Shown here one piece after another: positions 34,522-43,006 of a DNA stretch of 64,000 nt. A model generated the notes under the pieces. That model had not been told where the DNA came from and did not search any database. It saw only the letters and a list, made by a program, of their open reading frames with translations. This DNA comes from Anaerolineales bacterium. Its GTDB lineage: Bacteria > Chloroflexota > Anaerolineae > Anaerolineales > Villigracilaceae. The DNA is taken from the NCBI GenBank assembly GCA_020851785.1, contig JADZCC010000060.1, forward strand, positions 1 to 64,000, in the 5' to 3' direction. Made by a program: the position numbers and the translations under genes. Each line of letters begins with the position of its first letter. Within the stretch, counting starts at the first letter, position 1.

Positions 34522-35415
34522 TCATTCTCCCAATAAATATTGATTAAAAAAATTGATCACTTGTCTTTGATATTTTTTAGGGTTATTTGCCAGCATTCCC
34601 AAATGCGGAATGCCCGCTTCTGTCCAAATTTCTTTTGGCTCATTTGCCGCATTGTATAAAAGATAGGGAAAACTTGCCGCTTTGGCGCTTCCGTCCCAGC
34701 CGTCAATAATAAATACGGCCCGCGGACTAATTTTTTCAATTTCGCTCACGGGGCTAATCTTGCGAAGGTCTACGCCGGCGTGATATTCGCCAGACGCCGC
34801 CACCAGCGGAAATAGAAAATCGTAAGGCATACTTTTTCGGAGCACAATTTCAAGCGACGCAAAAGCGCTATCGGCAACGACCGCCTCAATCTCGGGTCGG
34901 CGGACTGCCGTCAAAAGGATCGTGGCCGCTCCCATCGAGCCGCCCCAGGCCCCTACGCGCTCAACGCTTTTTTGAAGCAGGGCATACTCAAGGGCGGCTT
35001 CCACATCCAACTGTTCCAAAGACCCAAGCGTGGATATTTCGCCGCCGCTTTCGCCATGCGCGCGAAAATCCCAGGCTAAAACGCCGTATCCATTCCCGGC
35101 CAGCATGGCATATATATTTTCCGGGCGGTTATCGTTATAACCATGCGCCACTAAAATCACTGCGCCATTTTCAGGGGGCGTGTACCAAGCCGCAAGTGAA
35201 ATACCGTCTTTGGTTGTGAGCGTAATTTCCTGATAGAGAATCTCTTCCTTGCGGAGCCAATCTCCAGTCACCGGAATTCTCTTTGGGTGAAGCATGGATT
35301 GAGTCCATTGATCTACAGAATAAATCGTCGCAAAAGACAATGAAACGCTTAGCAAAATTACGACAGTAGAAATCAGCCTGAAATAATACAGCCCATGAAA
35401 CTTTCTTTTCATCAT
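34522..35415 (-). CDS. Membrane-anchored alpha/beta hydrolase
   Basis: The 297-residue protein has one N-terminal membrane helix (~12-32) and an alpha/beta hydrolase domain: ILVAHGYNDNRPE (oxyanion His-Gly), AWDFRAHGESGG, and the nucleophile elbow AWGGSMGAA. A late Asp (IIDGWDG) and His (AGIPHLGM) complete a likely triad. The active site should lie outside the cytoplasm if the helix is an N-in anchor. Substrate unknown. Its ATG is directly adjacent to the panC stop, so the two are probably co-transcribed; a pathway link is not evident. Confidence 0.86.
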   Translation of the reverse strand: MMKRKFHGLYYFRLISTVVILLSVSLSFATIYSVDQWTQSMLHPKRIPVTGDWLRKEEILYQEITLTTKDGISLAAWYTPPENGAVILVAHGYNDNRPENIYAMLAGNGYGVLAWDFRAHGESGGEISTLGSLEQLDVEAALEYALLQKSVERVGAWGGSMGAATILLTAVRRPEIEAVVADSAFASLEIVLRKSMPYDFLFPLVAASGEYHAGVDLRKISPVSEIEKISPRAVFIIDGWDGSAKAASFPYLLYNAANEPKEIWTEAGIPHLGMLANNPKKYQRQVINFFNQYLLGE

Positions 35416-36249
35416 TTATCCCAAAATAAAATTATCAATCAGGCGCGTCTGCCCAATGAAGACCGCCAAAGAAAGCAAAGCCTTTCCTTTAATTAAGTCC
35501 AACTCTTCCAGCGTATCCATATCCGCGCAGGAGACGTATTGCATTTGCGCGCGCCGCTCGGCCTTGATGATTTCCTTCATCTTCAGCCGGAGCATTTCGG
35601 CGTGGCGTTCGCCATGCGCATACAACTCTTGCGCCGCATTCAAAGCGTGGAATAAGACCAACGCCGCCTGCCGGTCGGCCCCTTCCAAATATTTATTACG
35701 GCTCGACAGCGCCAACCCGTCCGCCTCGCGCACAATCGGGCAAACTGCCACTTCGAGCGGAAAGTTCAAATCCCGAACCATTTGACGGATGACGGTCGCT
35801 TGTTGCGCGTCCTTTTGGCCAAAGTACGCCTTGTCTGGCTGGGTGAGATTAAAGAGCTTGGCCACCACCGTCGTTACGCCCTGAAAGTGACTGGGGCGCA
35901 TGGCGCCCTCCAACTTTTTCGTCAACGCCTCCACCGCCACCCAGGTTTGGTAGCCAGACGGATACATTTCCTCCGCTGTGGGCGTCCAGACCAAATCCAC
36001 GCCCAAAGGCTCCACCAAAGCCAGGTCGCGCTTCAGGTCGCGCGGATATTTGGAGAGGTCTTCGTTGGCGCCAAACTGCGTGGGGTTGACGAAGATGGTG
36101 AGAATGACGTTTTGGCATTCCGCTTTGGCCCGGCGGAGGAGCGAAAGATGCCCTTCGTGGAGATAGCCCATCGTCGGGACCAGACCCACCGTCCCGTGAA
36201 GGGCGCGGCGCGCCAGCCGAAATTCATCCAGACCAATTATCGTTTTCAT
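35416..36249 (-). CDS. panC: Pantothenate synthetase
   Basis: The 277-residue cytoplasmic enzyme joins pantoate and beta-alanine with ATP. It has PTMGYLHEGHLSLLRRAK (HIGH-like nucleotide motif), FVNPTQFGANEDLSKYPRD, KAYFGQKDAQQATVIRQMVRDL and LALSSRNKYL (KMSKS-like). Length is normal. AGGAGA precedes the ATG. panB and panD are not in the window. CoaX, encoded at 17510, uses its product. Confidence 0.96.
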   Translation of the reverse strand: MKTIIGLDEFRLARRALHGTVGLVPTMGYLHEGHLSLLRRAKAECQNVILTIFVNPTQFGANEDLSKYPRDLKRDLALVEPLGVDLVWTPTAEEMYPSGYQTWVAVEALTKKLEGAMRPSHFQGVTTVVAKLFNLTQPDKAYFGQKDAQQATVIRQMVRDLNFPLEVAVCPIVREADGLALSSRNKYLEGADRQAALVLFHALNAAQELYAHGERHAEMLRLKMKEIIKAERRAQMQYVSCADMDTLEELDLIKGKALLSLAVFIGQTRLIDNFILG

Positions 36250-36271
36250 CCGAATCTCCTAGTTTAGGGGC

Positions 36272-36300
36272 TTGACAGGCTAGAAACTTTGTTCTACACT
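36272..36300 (+). promoter_or_regulatory. Consensus-like sigma-70 promoter
   Basis: TTGACA (36272-36277), 17-bp spacer, TACACT (36295-36300). It should start RNA near 36307, giving a short leader with AAGGAG for the 70-residue gene. Confidence 0.8.
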
Positions 36301-36332
36301 TTTACTATCATTTAGATTTTAAGGAGAAAAAA

Positions 36333-36545
36333 ATGGCATACGCACACACCAATTCCAAAGGCACCACCTACTACCTGCACTCCAACGGAAGAATGTTCTT
36401 CTTCTCGAAGGAAGTGAAAGCTGGCGCGCTGGACGCCGTCCCCGCCGGTTACAACGTGGTAGAGATGAAAACCGGCATGTTGGTGCTGAAGAAAGTTCAG
36501 CCTGCCGCGAGTTCCGCCGAAACCAGTTCGGAGAATGCCAGCTAA
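36333..36545 (+). CDS. Small conserved Chloroflexota-type protein (GTTYYLHS family)
   Basis: The 70-residue protein begins MAYAHTNSKGTTYYLHSNGR, then FFFSKEVKAGALDAVPAGYNVVEMKTGMLVLKK and a Ser/Ala tail. Close relatives occur across Chloroflexota and I know of no assigned function. The basic N-terminus and beta-strand-rich middle suggest a small folded protein that may bind nucleic acid. It has a near-consensus promoter and an AAGGAG site, so it is probably abundant. It is followed by ssb. Confidence 0.85.
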   Translation: MAYAHTNSKGTTYYLHSNGRMFFFSKEVKAGALDAVPAGYNVVEMKTGMLVLKKVQPAASSAETSSENAS

Positions 36546-36577
36546 AAGCAAGTATAACCCTGCCTGGCTCTAAAATT

Positions 36578-36591
36578 GGAGCGCGCGCTCC
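36578..36591. repeat. Perfect 14-bp G+C palindrome between the small gene and ssb
   Basis: GGAGCGCGCGCTCC at 36578-36591, with no T-run after it. It may be an operator or protein-binding dyad controlling ssb. A hairpin terminator is less likely. Confidence 0.5.
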
Positions 36592-36630
36592 ATCCATACC
36601 GTTCTTTTAGATTCAAAAGGAGACTATTTT

Positions 36631-36693
36631 ATGAAACGGACACTGTCATCTAAAAGCCTTGAAACCCAAGCGGGGTCGCCATGCCTACACTAA
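36631..36693 (+). CDS. Possible 20-residue leader peptide overlapping the ssb start
   Basis: An ATG at 36631 sits 8 nt after a strong AAAGGAG site and opens a 20-codon frame (MKRTLSSKSLETQAGSPCLH) ending with TAA at 36691-36693. It overlaps the first codons of ssb in another frame. ssb itself has only GCGGGG before its ATG, so translation of this frame could deliver ribosomes to ssb by re-initiation. It is too short to judge by composition. Confidence 0.45.
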   Translation: MKRTLSSKSLETQAGSPCLH

Positions 36694-37064
36694 ACCGCGT
36701 GCAGTTGATTGGTCGTTTGGGCAAAGACCCCGAAAGCAAGTTCACCCCCACCGGCAAAAAAGTTTGTCATTTCAGTTTGGCGGTCAGCCAGCGCTGGAAA
36801 GACAAAAACGGAACCAGCCAGGAAAGTACCGAGTGGGTCAACATTGAGGCCTGGGGGCGGCTGGGCGAAGTTTGTCAGGAATATCTAAAAAAAGGCAGTT
36901 TGGCTTTCGTGGAAGGTCGAATCAAAACCGACAAATACGAAGACAAGGGCGAGACGAAATACTTCACCAAAGTCGTCGCCCAAACCCTGCAATTCCTGGA
37001 TAAAAAGCCCGCTGAAGAACCCCTCCTCGCTGTGGAGGAAGACCCCGGCGACTACGAAGCCTAA
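36681..37064 (+). CDS. ssb: Single-stranded DNA-binding protein
   Basis: The 127-residue protein has an OB fold: LNRVQLIGRLGKDPESKFTPTGKKVCHFSLAVS, then WVNIEAWGRLGEVCQEYLKKGSLAFVEGRIKTDKYEDK. It coats single-stranded DNA during replication, repair and recombination. The C-terminal tail is short and acidic (EEDPGDYEA) in place of the usual D-D-D-I-P-F, so partner binding may differ. Start context is unusual: the strong ribosome site upstream belongs to an overlapping 20-codon frame. A terminator follows at 37071. Confidence 0.94.
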   Translation: MPTLNRVQLIGRLGKDPESKFTPTGKKVCHFSLAVSQRWKDKNGTSQESTEWVNIEAWGRLGEVCQEYLKKGSLAFVEGRIKTDKYEDKGETKYFTKVVAQTLQFLDKKPAEEPLLAVEEDPGDYEA

Positions 37065-37070
37065 ATAAAA

Positions 37071-37103
37071 AACTGCCCTGCAAAATTGCAGGGCAGTTTT
37101 TTT
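37071..37103 (+). terminator. Intrinsic terminator after ssb
   Basis: AACTGCCCTGCA, loop of about 4 nt, TGCAGGGCAGTT, followed by a run of T. Perfect arms. Confidence 0.94.
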
Positions 37104-37152
37104 GGCGGTTATTTGGATGGCTTCATAGAGCCAAAGTCAGCAAAAATGTCTG

Positions 37153-37161
37153 TGCTATACT
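37153..37161 (+). promoter_or_regulatory. Extended -10 promoter of the DUF4258/YgiT pair
   Basis: TG-C-TATACT at 37153-37161. The ATG at 37169 is 7 nt beyond the -10, so the message is probably leaderless. No convincing -35 is seen. Confidence 0.6.
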
Positions 37162-37168
37162 TAAACGT

Positions 37169-37480
37169 ATGAGTGAAACGCTCGTCCGAATCAAAAGAGC
37201 CATCCTTGCAGGACATTATGCCTTTAGCGAAAAAGCCAGTTTGGAATTGGAAGCGGACGGTTTAACAGAATTGGATATTGTGGAGTCGATTGTAAACGCA
37301 GTCGCAATTTATAAGACCATCCGCTCCACCAGCCCTTTCCGCCAACAAACCAGAGAGTATTTGCACATTATTCAAAGCACAAATCTCGAGGGTTTGATGA
37401 TTTATAGCAAAGGAAAACTGATTCAAGAAGCAGGCATTGAAACTTATTATTTCTTGATTTCCTCAAAAAAAGCGATATAA
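37169..37480 (+). CDS. DUF4258 protein, probable toxin of a toxin-antitoxin pair
   Basis: The 103-residue protein has an HYAFSEKASLELEADGLTELDI segment and a beta-rich second half (REYLHIIQSTNLEGLMIYSKGKLI), the DUF4258 pattern, which is distantly related to RelE/MqsR-like ribonuclease toxins. A small zinc-finger gene starts 2 bp after its stop. The toxin-first order matches the mqsRA type. Start ATG at 37169 lacks a ribosome site and sits just after a -10 box. Toxic activity is inferred from family and context. Confidence 0.75.
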   Translation: MSETLVRIKRAILAGHYAFSEKASLELEADGLTELDIVESIVNAVAIYKTIRSTSPFRQQTREYLHIIQSTNLEGLMIYSKGKLIQEAGIETYYFLISSKKAI

Positions 37481-37482
37481 CC

Positions 37483-37713
37483 ATGAGCGTCAAATTTCAA
37501 GTCAAATTTTGCCCAACCTGTGGCAGTGACAAAATTAAACGAGTAGTGCGCGATGTCACTCGTACCTACAAAGGTCAAACGTACACCGTTCCAAAAGTTG
37601 GGTTTTATGATTGTCCAATTTGTGGCGAAAAAGTCTACGATCATGAAGCCATGCTGAAAATCAAAGCGTATTCTCCTGCTTATCGTAAAACTGAAGAACT
37701 GGTTAAAGCCTAA
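37483..37713 (+). CDS. YgiT-type zinc-finger protein, probable antitoxin
   Basis: The 76-residue protein has two Cys pairs, FCPTCGSDKIK and YDCPICGEKVYDHEAM, the YgiT/MqsA N-terminal zinc finger. The C-terminal helix-turn-helix found in full MqsA is missing, so this is the short form often paired with DUF4258 proteins. It starts 2 bp after the toxin gene. It presumably neutralises its partner; autoregulation would need another DNA-binding element. Confidence 0.8.
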   Translation: MSVKFQVKFCPTCGSDKIKRVVRDVTRTYKGQTYTVPKVGFYDCPICGEKVYDHEAMLKIKAYSPAYRKTEELVKA

Positions 37714-37742
37714 AATTTAATGCGGTTCGCTTAAAATATTTT

Positions 37743-37789
37743 GCGGCGTGGATTCGGATTTTTCTATTCTCAATCCGAATCCACGCCGC
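37743..37789. terminator. 18-bp perfect hairpin between convergent genes
   Basis: GCGGCGTGGATTCGGATT (37743-37760) and AATCCGAATCCACGCCGC (37772-37789), 11-nt loop. It lies between the antitoxin stop (37713) and the fumarase-family stop (37823). No long T-run is present on either side, so it may act as a transcript-end stabiliser or a two-way barrier. Confidence 0.65.
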
Positions 37790-37822
37790 TTGGTAGTCAA
37801 GTCAGCTAAGACACACGCCGTT

Positions 37823-39310
37823 TTACCCCCCGCCAGAAACGCCAGAGATGCCACCCTCCGTCAGTTTGCGTAAATCGCTCAAAGCGGATTCGATCTCGTC
37901 CGCCGTGACCGGGCGTTCTTCGTCGCGGTGGGTCAACTTTCCGGCGTTGGCTTTGGCCACCGCCAATTCCTTAATCGAAGCGTTTTGCGCGAGCGCTTCC
38001 TTCACCAAAGCCGCGCCCTGCGAGTAACCGATGACCGGGTTGAGAGCCGTGACCACAATCGCGTTTTTCTCCAGCCAGCCTTCCGCCTTTTCCTGATTGG
38101 CCGTCAGCCCCTTAACCGCGCGTTCCGTAAAAGCGTTCACCGAACCAATGATCACCTGCATCATCTCAAACAAGTTGTGGCCCAAAATGGGCATCATCAC
38201 GTTCAATTCCAACTGCCCAGCCTGCGCGGCCAGCGCGATGGTCGTATCACAACCCACCACATGGAACATGGCCTGATCGAGCATTTCCGCCATCACCGGA
38301 TTCACCTTGCCCGGCATAATGGAAGAACCCGGTTGAACGGCGGGCAATCGAATTTCGTCGAGTCCGGTCGAAGGTCCCGAAGCGAGGAGGCGAAAATCGT
38401 TGGCGATGCGAATCAAGGTGATGGCCAGCGTGCGTAATGAAGCGGAAAAATCCGCCGCATCCGCCAGCGATTGCATGGACTCAAATAAATTATCGGATTC
38501 AGTTAATCGAATGCCGGTTAATTCGGAGATTTTCTTGACCATCTTTTGATGATATTCAGGGTGCGCGTTCAACCCAGACCCGACGGCTGTTCCGCCGATC
38601 CCCAGCCGACGCAACCCCTCGGCAGAGCGTTGAATGCGCTCCATGTCGCGCTCCACGGCTTTGGCGTACGCGGCAAACTCCTGCCCCAAACGCACCGGCA
38701 CTGCGTCCTGCAAATGCGTGCGCCCGGACTTGACGATGGGGTCGAACTCTTTCGCTTTGGTTTCGAGCGCGGTTTGCAGGTTTTTCAACGCGCCGAGCAA
38801 TTCCTCCAGCCGCCACAACGCGCCCAGCCGAATCGCGGTGGGGATGGTGTCGTTGGTGGATTGGGCCATGTTGACGTGATCGTTGGGGTGAACGTAATAT
38901 TGGCCGAGTTGGCCGCCTAAAATTTGGGTGGCGCGATTGGCCATCACCTCATTGGCGTTCATGTTGTGACTCGTCCCCGCCCCGGCCTGAAAAGGCTCCA
39001 CCACAAATTGATCGTTCCATTGGCCTTGCATAATCTCTGCCCCGGCCTGGGCAATCGCTTCCGCCAGTTGTTTGGCGGTAAATTTCTTTCCGTCCACTTC
39101 GCGGTCGTTGAACAGCCCCAACTCAAAATTCACCAGAGCCGCCGAGCGCTTCACCAAAGCAATGGACCAGACAAAGGCCCGCCAAGGCTTCAACCCGCTA
39201 ATCGGGAAGTTCTCCACGGCCCGTTGAGTTTGCACGCCGTAGAGTACCTCGGCGGGAACGTTGAGCTCGCCCAGCGAATCTTTTTCTTTACGAAAACCTG
39301 TAACTGACAT
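37823..39310 (-). CDS. Class II fumarase / aspartate ammonia-lyase family enzyme
   Basis: The 495-residue cytoplasmic enzyme belongs to the fumarase/aspartase superfamily. It has VLYGVQTQRAVENF, HPNDHVNMAQSTNDTIPTA, KSGRTHLQDAVPVRLGQEF and the signature loop GSSIMPGKVNPVMAEM, with the catalytic Ser in the SS pair. The tetramer would interconvert fumarate with malate or with aspartate. The PVMAE ending and the N-M-AQSTND segment fall between FumC and AspA, so I leave the substrate open. GGAGGAAAA precedes the ATG. The last residues are Gly-rich. Confidence 0.9.
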   Translation of the reverse strand: MSVTGFRKEKDSLGELNVPAEVLYGVQTQRAVENFPISGLKPWRAFVWSIALVKRSAALVNFELGLFNDREVDGKKFTAKQLAEAIAQAGAEIMQGQWNDQFVVEPFQAGAGTSHNMNANEVMANRATQILGGQLGQYYVHPNDHVNMAQSTNDTIPTAIRLGALWRLEELLGALKNLQTALETKAKEFDPIVKSGRTHLQDAVPVRLGQEFAAYAKAVERDMERIQRSAEGLRRLGIGGTAVGSGLNAHPEYHQKMVKKISELTGIRLTESDNLFESMQSLADAADFSASLRTLAITLIRIANDFRLLASGPSTGLDEIRLPAVQPGSSIMPGKVNPVMAEMLDQAMFHVVGCDTTIALAAQAGQLELNVMMPILGHNLFEMMQVIIGSVNAFTERAVKGLTANQEKAEGWLEKNAIVVTALNPVIGYSQGAALVKEALAQNASIKELAVAKANAGKLTHRDEERPVTADEIESALSDLRKLTEGGISGVSGGG

Positions 39311-39393
39311 TTTTCCTCCAAAAGCAATATTTTGCCTATTGTACCCCTGCTTCCCTGCGCTTCATGGGGATATTCACAATAAATGGAGCGCTT

Positions 39394-39399
39394 TATAAT
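39394..39399 (+). promoter_or_regulatory. -10 box directly before the histidine kinase ATG
   Basis: TATAAT at 39394-39399; the ATG at 39407 is 7 nt on. The -35 is weak (TATTCA near 39371, 17-bp spacing). This favours the ATG at 39407 over the one at 39383, which lies upstream of the -10. Confidence 0.55.
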
Positions 39400-39406
39400 T
39401 CATTCA

Positions 39407-42013
39407 ATGCTCAACCGAATCAGGCGTTGGTTTGTTCATCCCGTGTTTGAGGATGAAGAAAGAACACGCACCGCGCAGTTTATGACCAGTTTTTCATGGA
39501 TCGCGCTCAGCGTTCTTTTAGTTTTAATTCCCGTCCGTCTCCTTTTGAAAACTGATAAATCGCCCACGCCGCTGTTACTAATCTTCGGGTTGACGATCGT
39601 CATCTTAATCGTTCAGGTGGCGCTTCGTTGGGGATATATAAAACCCGCCAGTTACTTCATCGTTTACAGCGCTTGGGCCATCATCACAGCGCTGGCCTGG
39701 TATGCAGACGGTCTGCGCGACGTGGCCATCCTCGGCTATCTCATCGTCATTTTGTTGGCCAGTTTTTTGCTGGGCTGGCGGAACTTCTTCATCGCGGCAG
39801 GGCTCAGCCTGATTTCCATTTGGGCTTTCGCCTTTGCCGACCAATCCAACCCACAGACTCCCTACCATGCCAATCCATTTGGTTTTGCCGCCGACTTAAG
39901 CGGCGTCTTCATCCTCATTTGCGCCCTCATTTACCTTCTGATCAGCGGCTGGCAGAGGACGTTAAAAGCCGCACGCGTGGAACTAACCGAACGCCTGCGG
40001 GCCGAAGAAAAATTACAAAAACAAACGGATTATCTCACCGCCCTGCACAATACCGCACTGGGCCTATTAAATCGCAATGAGTTAATGCCCCTGCTCGACT
40101 CGATCCTCGTTCAGGCTTGCGCCATGCTCGAAACCAAACATGGCTCAATTGATTTTATCCTGCCCGATCAGGTGACGATTAAACAGGAACATGGGATTGG
40201 CGCGTATGAACCCTTCAACGGTTCCTATTTACAAAAAGGCGCGGGCATCACGGGGACCGTTTGCGAAACCGGCCAATCGCTTCTGATTAATAATTACCAA
40301 ACCTGGAAAAAATCGCAACCTGCATACATTCGCGGCGGCTTCATGGCCATGCTGGTCGTCCCACTCAAAGTCAACGAAACGACGATCGGCACGCTTGGCT
40401 TCTCTTATTTGGACGAGAAACGCAAATTTACGCCGCAACAAGTCGTCTTCATGGAAAAATTCGCCGCGTTGGCCTCGCTGGCCATCCACAGCGCCAAACT
40501 GGACGAGCAGACTCAGGCCGAAATCCGAGAGCGCCGAAACATTGAAACCGCCTTACGCGCCAGCGAAGAACGCTTTAGGAAAGTCTTTCAGGCCAGTCCA
40601 ATTGCCATTTGCATCACCACCCTGAAAGACGACCGCCTGCTGGATGCCAATCACGCCTACTGGATGTTGAGCGGCTTCGACCGCGAAACCGCCCTCGGCC
40701 AAACGCTGGAGACGCTGGACGCCTGGAGCGACCTGGAAGAACATCAGGGATTCATTGAACGCATCAAAATTCAGCATTCCATCTACGACCCGGATTATCA
40801 ATTCACCACCTCAACCAACGAACGCAAATCCGCCATCGCGCTCTACGAGCTAATCGAAGTGAACGGTCAGGCCTGCGTCCTCTCCATGTTCCATGACGTG
40901 ACCGCGCAAAGGGAGGCTGAACAGGCGCTTCGGGAAAATGAAGCCCGCATGAGCGCGATCTTCAGCGCGCTTCCCGATATGATTTTGGAAATTGATCAAA
41001 ACTGCACGCTCACCGGTTTCATCCCCTCATCCGAAATTCAGCCGCTCATGCCGCCCGAGGATTTTCTCGGCCACAACATCCGCGACCTCTTCCCGGTCTC
41101 CATCTCCCTGCAAACCATGTTTGCGGTGGAGCGCGCGCTCGCCGCGCAACAACTGCATGCCTTTGAATATGGAATGCCGCCCGGCGAAGAAGTGCAATTT
41201 TTTGAAGCGCGCGTCGTGCCCATCTCCGCCACGACCGTAATGATGATGGTGCGCGACATTAGCCAGAGAAAATGGGTGGAAACCGATCGTGAGAACCTGA
41301 TTCGCGAATTGGAAAATAAAAACGCGGAATTGGAGCGCTTCACCTATACCGTCTCACACGACCTAAAATCTCCGCTCATCACCATTCGCGGCTTTTTGGG
41401 CTTTCTGGAACAAGACGCCGCCAGCGGAAATAAAGCCCGCCTGCAAAACGACGTGAAACGCATTTCAGACGCCACCGAAAAAATGCAAACGTTATTAAAT
41501 GAACTGCTGGAACTCTCGCGCGTGGGGCGCGTGGTCAACGTGCTGGAATACATTGCGTTTGAAGAGATTGTTAACGAAGCGCTGGAACTCGTCCACGGGC
41601 GCTTGCAAAGCGTGAAGGCCAAGGTGCAAATCCAGCCCGACCTGCCCACCGTCTACGGAGACCGAAAGCGACTGGTGGAGGTCGTCCAAAACATTGTGGA
41701 CAACGCCGCCAAGTTTATGGGCGCAACGCCCAACCCGCTGATCGAAATTGGGCACGAAGGCGCACTGGAAGGCAAACCCATCTTCTTCATCCGCGATAAC
41801 GGCATCGGCATTGAAGCCAAACACCTGGATCGTATTTTTGGGCTGTTCAACAAGTTGGATTCAGAAACCGAAGGCACCGGCATTGGGTTGACCATCGTGA
41901 AGCGGATTATTGAAGTTCATAACGGCCAAATTTGGGTCACGAGCGAAGCGCAAAAAGGCTCCACATTCTTCTTCACGCTTCAGACCGGACCCGCTTCTCA
42001 ATTCGTGATATAA
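39407..42013 (+). CDS. Membrane sensor histidine kinase with GAF and two PAS domains
   Basis: The ~868-residue protein has six or seven membrane helices (1-185), a coiled coil, GAF ~215-370, PAS ~385-500, PAS ~510-630, HisKA ~645-715 and HATPase ~755-860. Kinase motifs are all present: H-box TVSHDLKSPL, N-box QNIVDNAAKF, G1 IRDNGIGIEAKH, F-box FGLFNKLD and G2 GTGIGLTIVKRII. It autophosphorylates at the H-box His. No response regulator lies next to it, so it is an orphan kinase. ATG 39407 was preferred because of its -10 box; ATG 39383 would add eight residues. Signal unknown. Confidence 0.92.
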   Translation: MLNRIRRWFVHPVFEDEERTRTAQFMTSFSWIALSVLLVLIPVRLLLKTDKSPTPLLLIFGLTIVILIVQVALRWGYIKPASYFIVYSAWAIITALAWYADGLRDVAILGYLIVILLASFLLGWRNFFIAAGLSLISIWAFAFADQSNPQTPYHANPFGFAADLSGVFILICALIYLLISGWQRTLKAARVELTERLRAEEKLQKQTDYLTALHNTALGLLNRNELMPLLDSILVQACAMLETKHGSIDFILPDQVTIKQEHGIGAYEPFNGSYLQKGAGITGTVCETGQSLLINNYQTWKKSQPAYIRGGFMAMLVVPLKVNETTIGTLGFSYLDEKRKFTPQQVVFMEKFAALASLAIHSAKLDEQTQAEIRERRNIETALRASEERFRKVFQASPIAICITTLKDDRLLDANHAYWMLSGFDRETALGQTLETLDAWSDLEEHQGFIERIKIQHSIYDPDYQFTTSTNERKSAIALYELIEVNGQACVLSMFHDVTAQREAEQALRENEARMSAIFSALPDMILEIDQNCTLTGFIPSSEIQPLMPPEDFLGHNIRDLFPVSISLQTMFAVERALAAQQLHAFEYGMPPGEEVQFFEARVVPISATTVMMMVRDISQRKWVETDRENLIRELENKNAELERFTYTVSHDLKSPLITIRGFLGFLEQDAASGNKARLQNDVKRISDATEKMQTLLNELLELSRVGRVVNVLEYIAFEEIVNEALELVHGRLQSVKAKVQIQPDLPTVYGDRKRLVEVVQNIVDNAAKFMGATPNPLIEIGHEGALEGKPIFFIRDNGIGIEAKHLDRIFGLFNKLDSETEGTGIGLTIVKRIIEVHNGQIWVTSEAQKGSTFFFTLQTGPASQFVI

Positions 42014-42046
42014 ATCAATTTATTTTTCACCCAAGGAGTTCTCTTT

Positions 42047-42952
42047 ATGAAACGAGCAGTCAGCGTAAGCATTGGATCGTCCAAACGCAACAAGGCGGTG
42101 GAAGTCACCTTGCTCGGCGAAAAAGTCAGCATCGAACGCATTGGCACAGATGGCGATATGGAAGCCGCCGCCGAAAAATATAAAGAACTGGACGGCACAG
42201 TGGACGCCTTTGGCGTGGGCGGCGCAGATTTAGGCGCGATTGTCGAAGGCAAGTTTTATCCCTTTCATTCCGTTCAAAAATTAATCCGCTACATCAAAAA
42301 GACTCCGGTCGTGGATGGCGGCGGATTAAAAAACACGCTCGAAAATCGTGCGCCAGGATTCCTCGATAAAAAAATCGGCGAGTACATCAATCAACGCGGA
42401 CGCAAAGTCATGGTCACGGTCGGCGTGGACCGCTGGGGGCTTTCCAAATCCTTCGCCGAGGCCGGGTACGAAACCGTCTTCTGCGACCTGATGTTCGCTT
42501 TGGACGTTCCAATTCCAGTCCGCAGTATGAACGGGCTGAAAAGGCTCGCCGCAATCTTAATCCCCATCGTCACGCGCTTTCCATTTGAATGGCTGTACCC
42601 CACCGGCGAAAAACAAAACGAACACAAGCCCAAATATCAAAACTGGTACGAGTGGGCCACCGTCATCGCCGGTGATTGTTTATACGTCAAGCGCCACATG
42701 CCCTTCAACATGCAGGGCAAGGTGGTCGTCACCAACACCACCACGCCAGAAGACGTGGCCTTCTTCAAAAAATGCGGCGTCAAATATTTAATCACCACCA
42801 CGCCGGTGATGGACGGCCGCTCTTTCGGCACGAATATGATGGAAGCCGCGCTGGTGGCGCTGGCCGGAAAAGGCCGCGCGCTAACCTGGGAAGAGTTAAA
42901 CGAAATGATTGACCAACTCGGCTTTGAACCTCAACTTCAGGAACTCAACTAA
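42047..42952 (+). CDS. Quinate 5-dehydrogenase-like protein, uncharacterised
   Basis: The 301-residue protein starts VSVSIGSSKRNKAVEVTLLGEKVSIERIGTDGDMEAA and has GAVDAFGVGGADL-type and VMVTVGVDRWGLS segments; late residues form TTPVMDGRSFGTNMMEAALVAL. I recall this family being labelled quinate 5-dehydrogenase in anaerobes, but no classical Rossmann Gly motif is obvious, so the label is weak. AAGGAG precedes the ATG. The gene heads a unit with a nucleotidyltransferase and a PAP2 phosphatase. Confidence 0.6.
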   Translation: MKRAVSVSIGSSKRNKAVEVTLLGEKVSIERIGTDGDMEAAAEKYKELDGTVDAFGVGGADLGAIVEGKFYPFHSVQKLIRYIKKTPVVDGGGLKNTLENRAPGFLDKKIGEYINQRGRKVMVTVGVDRWGLSKSFAEAGYETVFCDLMFALDVPIPVRSMNGLKRLAAILIPIVTRFPFEWLYPTGEKQNEHKPKYQNWYEWATVIAGDCLYVKRHMPFNMQGKVVVTNTTTPEDVAFFKKCGVKYLITTTPVMDGRSFGTNMMEAALVALAGKGRALTWEELNEMIDQLGFEPQLQELN

Positions 42953-43006
42953 TTTCGTTCTCGTAGAAACTTCAACAAGCCAATTTAATTTTTAGGAGTA
43001 TTTTTT

